From Microcystis wesenbergii NRERC-220 (GTDB taxonomy: Bacteria; Cyanobacteriota; Cyanobacteriia; Cyanobacteriales; Microcystaceae), in the NCBI RefSeq assembly GCF_032027425.1, contig NZ_JAVSJA010000001.1, positions 3,237,501 through 3,301,500 on the forward strand: a DNA stretch of 64,000 nucleotides, in the 5' to 3' direction. This document shows positions 61,501 to 64,000 of the stretch, piece by piece. The translations under genes were made by a program, and so were the position numbers. Within the stretch, counting starts at the first letter, position 1; each line of letters starts with the position of its first letter. Under the pieces are notes generated by a model, which was given only the letters and a program-made list of their open reading frames with translations, had not been told where the DNA came from and searched no databases.

Positions 61501-63139
61501 ACTTGGCCAGTTGGAGTTTGGCTTGTAAATCCGTCTTCTCGGTGGCAACTATAGCCAGACGGTGAGGGCCAGGATTACGGTTAGCTAGGGTATAAGCTAA
61601 GTCAGAAAGGAGCAGATTGGGGGATGACTGCAGCCGCCGCTCTACCTGTTCAACTAAATCAATGAGATTGGCTGTCTCATCTCCCGAAAAAACGAACAAT
61701 TCTGTGGGCCATGAACAGGGCAGCTTCCTCTCTGGAAGCTCAGGGGAGCGATCGTATTCTTCCAAAATGGCGTGAGCATCGATGCCCCCAAAACCAAAGG
61801 CATCAATACCAGCACGACGGGGTTCTTTGCTCTGTCCGTTAATCCAAGGACGGGCTTCTGTATTGACGTAAAATGAAGTCTTTTCTTCCTCTAGACAGGG
61901 GTGAGGCTGCTGACAGAGGGTAGGAGGTAAGACTTTATAATAAAGAGCTAAAGCCATTTTAATCAGACTGGCGGCTCCGGAGGCGGGAATGCAGTGGCCG
62001 ATCGCTGATTTAACCGAACCAATGGCCCGGTGGGGCATCTCCCCTTGACGTTGGCCAAAGATGTGGGTGAGGGACTTAATTTCTGTCCTATCTCCCAAGG
62101 GCATCCCCGTGCCGTGAGCTTCCACAAGAGTAACTGTGTCTGGATCAATGCCGCTATTCTCGTAAGCTCGCTGGATGGCCAGTACCTGCCCTTGCCAACG
62201 GGGAGCTAACAGTCCCAAACCTTTGCCATCGCTGGCAGTGCCAATACCTTGAATAACTGCGTAGATGCGATCGCCGTCTTTTTGGGCATCAGCTAGGCGT
62301 TTGAGCACTAAAATTCCCAAGCCCTCACTGAGAAGAGTTCCGTCGGCAGACTGGTCAAAAGGCTTGATGGTAGAACGGGAGAGGGCATCGAGTTGGCTGA
62401 AGACCATGTGAACCTGGGGTGGTGTAGAAGCTTGGACTCCCCCCGCCAGCATCATGTCGCAGCGACCGCTCAACAGTTCTTGGATTGCTAAATCAACGGC
62501 AATCAAAGAGGAAGCGCAAGCTCCATCCACTAAGTAGTTAGGACCCATTAAATCGAGGCGGTTGGCAATGCGTCCAGTCACCACATTAGGTACTAATCCA
62601 GGGGACATCTCGGCATTAAAGGGGGGCAAGCTGGCTTTTAGCTCTTGGCGGACCCGGCCCAAGGTTTCGGCATCGAGAGTGGGGACGATTTGCTGTAACA
62701 GTTCTATGGTTTGATCGGCGATCAGACCATGTTGGATGACCGTGCCAAAACCCCGATTGAAGTAAGTGCCGCGCCCCAAGATAATGCCAGCTTTTTCACG
62801 GTTGAAAGGGCGAACGAGATAGTCGGCATCTTTCAAAGCATCCCGGGCAATTTTCAGGGAGAGAAAATGATCCGGATCGCCCCCCTCAATGGAGTTGGGC
62901 ATAATGCCAAATTCTAGGGGATCGAATTCGGCGATATCATCAAGAAACCCCCCTTTACAGGTATATAATCCGCCATTATCATCGCAAGAATTGGCAGGAT
63001 TCCAGTCATCGGGGGCTTCTCGAATGGCGCTGACCTTACTGAGAATATTTTGCCAGTAGGTAGCCAGATCCTTGGCGCCTGGGAACAGTCCAGCCATGCC
63101 AATAATCGCAATCTGAGCAGGTGAGTTTGCCGAATTCAT
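58556..63139 (-). CDS. PUFA-synthase-like multidomain protein: KS-AT-DH with C-terminal PPTase-like domain
   Basis: 1527 residues. KS at ~8-450 with C208 in VDGACASS, EAHGTGM and GHCIPASGAASL. AT at ~565-890 with FLFPGEGSQY and S679 in GHSTGE. A linker rich in Pro precedes a hot-dog DH-like region (~1080-1390) with H1107 in DHMLGGPWSHRQ. The last ~130 residues resemble a 4'-phosphopantetheinyl transferase core (WLLGSLVAKETIRQF; K1458-E1459). No ACP, KR or ER is present, so it needs the discrete ACP and the left-arm KR and reductase. It resembles PfaC/HglD-type subunits. First gene of the right-arm series; no clear ribosome site. Confidence 0.85.
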   Translation of the reverse strand: MNSANSPAQIAIIGMAGLFPGAKDLATYWQNILSKVSAIREAPDDWNPANSCDDNGGLYTCKGGFLDDIAEFDPLEFGIMPNSIEGGDPDHFLSLKIARDALKDADYLVRPFNREKAGIILGRGTYFNRGFGTVIQHGLIADQTIELLQQIVPTLDAETLGRVRQELKASLPPFNAEMSPGLVPNVVTGRIANRLDLMGPNYLVDGACASSLIAVDLAIQELLSGRCDMMLAGGVQASTPPQVHMVFSQLDALSRSTIKPFDQSADGTLLSEGLGILVLKRLADAQKDGDRIYAVIQGIGTASDGKGLGLLAPRWQGQVLAIQRAYENSGIDPDTVTLVEAHGTGMPLGDRTEIKSLTHIFGQRQGEMPHRAIGSVKSAIGHCIPASGAASLIKMALALYYKVLPPTLCQQPHPCLEEEKTSFYVNTEARPWINGQSKEPRRAGIDAFGFGGIDAHAILEEYDRSPELPERKLPCSWPTELFVFSGDETANLIDLVEQVERRLQSSPNLLLSDLAYTLANRNPGPHRLAIVATEKTDLQAKLQLAKSKLAEPGRTRFQTRSGIYYAQVHPETEVGKTAFLFPGEGSQYTNMLSDLCLHFPKVRAWFDFLDDIFGKNRNYPPSYFIFPPPTGLSEEQRLLAAKELYNLDLATETVFTASMALYELLKDLEIQCDVMVGHSTGENTALIASGTIQLASRREMGQKILELNQIYLDLTAEDRIPRGTLLTVGAVETAILAEMVAQSSGQLYLAMDNCPNQAVLFGNEDAIKQAANQLRELGGICTRLPFDRAYHTPLFNQVAEALREYYQGLTVGPGHTQLYTCATAGPFPPTPPEIRELALSQWSSQVRFRETIGHLYEQGVRTFVEVGPSSNLSNFVRDILSGQDCLVLASSSQRRSGLEQIQHLLAQLFVNGRALNFAPLYQYRQVDLVNLETASLEAAGNGRQKRLLDLTMPKMKLTSAFVHTLEQKLPSVPPVATGREGQVPESIELPSTLPVFPPEKPPLQEQISSPSFSASFPDIRLPVFLSHLDLMEEFLNSQARTISSFYTNPFSHQQQEAVGLPWVDVESVPLSFSEAWPFLGEIIEKGEGYLYCRRHFDLHWDDFIYDHMLGGPWSHRQAGEFPLPVIPFTVSMEIIAEAAAFLCDGQQWVSQVDNVRSYRWLALEQGYLVLDIVAQLQEQLAPDIWDVHVQLFQPSRGSERRLVFEGDVRLTSQLNPSPPATPCQWQDSQPSRWSDEQLYTEGMFHGPRLQGVKHIRQVSQQGIEADLEVMRVDNFFRDIARPIFQIDAPLLDAAAQLVAYWGSEFFGVNFHTFPFSVRVFEQYAPPLPAGTPISCRGWLSFDGERQLQGNFEFLNSEDLVIARLEGLLEIFIRVPLEYHQLRREPQVAYWSEPWQEEVGMLSRRLTLVPVNFLDELGGVIKYIIAHLIFTQSEREFWYSLPEQGSERKQWLLGSLVAKETIRQFAWQKFDLALGPLDIQLFPTESGKLQVYCPPLEKIGVVPEVSIGQNQNVFVAAVVEPSIDNQEN

Positions 63140-63708
63140 CAGAAAAATTGGGTGGGAAACCCCGTGCTAGAAGCACGGCTTTACATTGACACTCTCACCG
63201 TCACAGCGTAGCTTGACGGGAGATTCTTGTTTCATCGGGTTTGTCTAGTCCCAAGTCATCTCTGTCTTGAAACCCCGTCCAGATTCCCCTCCACAAGCAT
63301 CTGTTTTAAATCCACTGACTGCCCGGCAGCAGATAACAAAACTTGATTATGTTGCGATTCCTCATTTACAAACGATGTCGCCCTTGTTGTCAGGTATTTT
63401 ACTTTGGTCAAGCTTTTTGTCTGGCGAGAACCACCAATTCGCCCATCTTGGCACCCCTGGGTGCGTTGGCTTTTTTATTCTAACATCAGTTTTAATGAAC
63501 GCTGTATTGATCGAGGGTGGACTATTGCCGCCCAGGTGCATCGGCGGCTTCGATGCTACGGTATAGATGTCTCCCGTGAGTCGGTTTTTATGTTTAGTCG
63601 TTCTCATAAAATGGTTCTCGACCTATCAGAGTTTATAGTTAACCATATAATATACTATGCTTTAAAATAAATCTAGTATCATATCTATAATTTTTTATTA
63701 ATAGCTCT
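63140..63708. other. Intergenic region with IS605-type end remnants, no gene
   Basis: 569 bp between divergent genes. 63155-63185 matches the left-end layout of the tnpB element (GAAACCCCGT, compensated stem, ACGGCTTTAC). 63186-63226 is a right-end-like hairpin in the opposite orientation (CCGTCA/TGACGG arms). The remainder has short open frames with no recognisable product. Confidence 0.6.
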
Positions 63709-64000
63709 ATGCCTATGCCTCTCTCCAATTGCTTGCGTGAGGATTTGCTTGTCACCAGGAAAATAGATCGTCAAACCTCGGCCAAGCGTTATTTTATTCA
63801 AGATCCCATCTCTCAGGAAACTTTTGAATTCGGAGAAGAAGAATATTTTTTATGTCAACTTATGGATGGGGTGACATCTGTACCAGAAATCTTGGCTAGT
63901 TTTCAAGAACGCTTTAATATCAGTCTCACTGAAGAAGATTACCAGAAGTTTGCTGGACAGATTGATAGTTTTGGACTACTAGAACCGCATCAGAACCAAT
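63709..64000 (+). CDS. PqqD/YydH-like membrane-secretion gene, 5' fragment
   Basis: Open from ATG 63709 (MPMPLSNCLREDLLVTRKID) through the right edge; 97 residues visible. QDPISQETFEFGEEEYFLCQLMDG and SLTEEDYQKFAGQIDSFGLLE match the N-terminal winged-helix-like PqqD domain seen in peptide zinc-metalloprotease/YydH and HlyD-type fusion proteins of cyanobacteria. The rest is outside the window, so whether it is a site-2-protease-like or an export-adaptor protein cannot be told. It diverges from the KS-AT-DH gene and could export the product. Confidence 0.55.
   Translation, partial: MPMPLSNCLREDLLVTRKIDRQTSAKRYFIQDPISQETFEFGEEEYFLCQLMDGVTSVPEILASFQERFNISLTEEDYQKFAGQIDSFGLLEPHQNQ

Noticed and set aside
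63267-63670. Three overlapping small frames before the right-edge gene
   Set aside because: No recognisable domain, on both strands at once, in a region of IS-end remnants.

Overview
The window looks like chromosomal DNA of a bloom-forming cyanobacterium, most likely Microcystis or a close relative. It has HIP1-type GCGATCGC octamers inside housekeeping genes, Microcystis-style repeats and hairpins, a very high load of nested insertion sequences, and large repeat-rich surface-protein genes (ELWxxDGT, Calx-beta, FG-GAP). No tRNA, rRNA or CRISPR array was seen.

Layout. 1-1451 (minus): 5' part of an ELWxxDGT/Calx-beta surface-protein gene, running off the left edge. 1490-2959: a MITE split by an IS701-type element. 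2959-16057: a mostly stable housekeeping block with a TIGR03032-family protein, chrA, hisG, a HAD phosphatase, deoC, acnB, an AAA ATPase/TOPRIM-like pair that may be a defence system, a PPK2 polyphosphate kinase and ureC. 16284-30842: left arm of a lipid/polyketide biosynthetic locus. On the minus strand it has a Rieske oxygenase, a membrane coiled-coil protein and a TPR protein. Divergently, on the plus strand, it has a sulfatase-like hydrolase, a methyltransferase, a CobW GTPase, a 1971-residue NMO-NMO-KS-AT-ACP protein and an 847-residue KR-DH protein. 30843-51005: about 20 kb of mobile and decaying DNA, with a tnpB element, a broken FG-GAP gene carrying nested IS630, IS4 and MITE insertions, a 920-residue FG-GAP gene, further IS4-type elements, an IS-split glycosyltransferase, a serine hydrolase with a captured FG-GAP N-terminus, a PPC-domain protein, a second membrane coiled-coil protein, and an IS1182-like element interrupted by an IS4-type copy. 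51040-63139: right arm of the locus, with a sulfotransferase, a beta-propeller protein, two SDRs, an alpha/beta hydrolase, a type I phosphodiesterase-like enzyme, a discrete ACP and a 1527-residue KS-AT-DH-PPTase protein. 63709-end: start of a PqqD/YydH-like gene cut by the window edge.

How the genes fit together. The two arms together hold every activity of a PUFA-synthase or heterocyst-glycolipid-type iterative megasynthase: two KS-AT modules, ACPs, KR, two DH domains, an NMO-type enoyl reductase and a fused phosphopantetheinyl transferase. Neither arm has the full set. I infer one pathway making a long-chain, reduced or hydroxylated acyl product, tailored by the Rieske enzyme, SDRs, methyltransferase and sulfotransferase, with two alkaline-phosphatase-superfamily hydrolases acting on sulfate or phosphate esters. 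I do not recognise the product. The 20-kb mobile segment between the arms may have split an older contiguous cluster.
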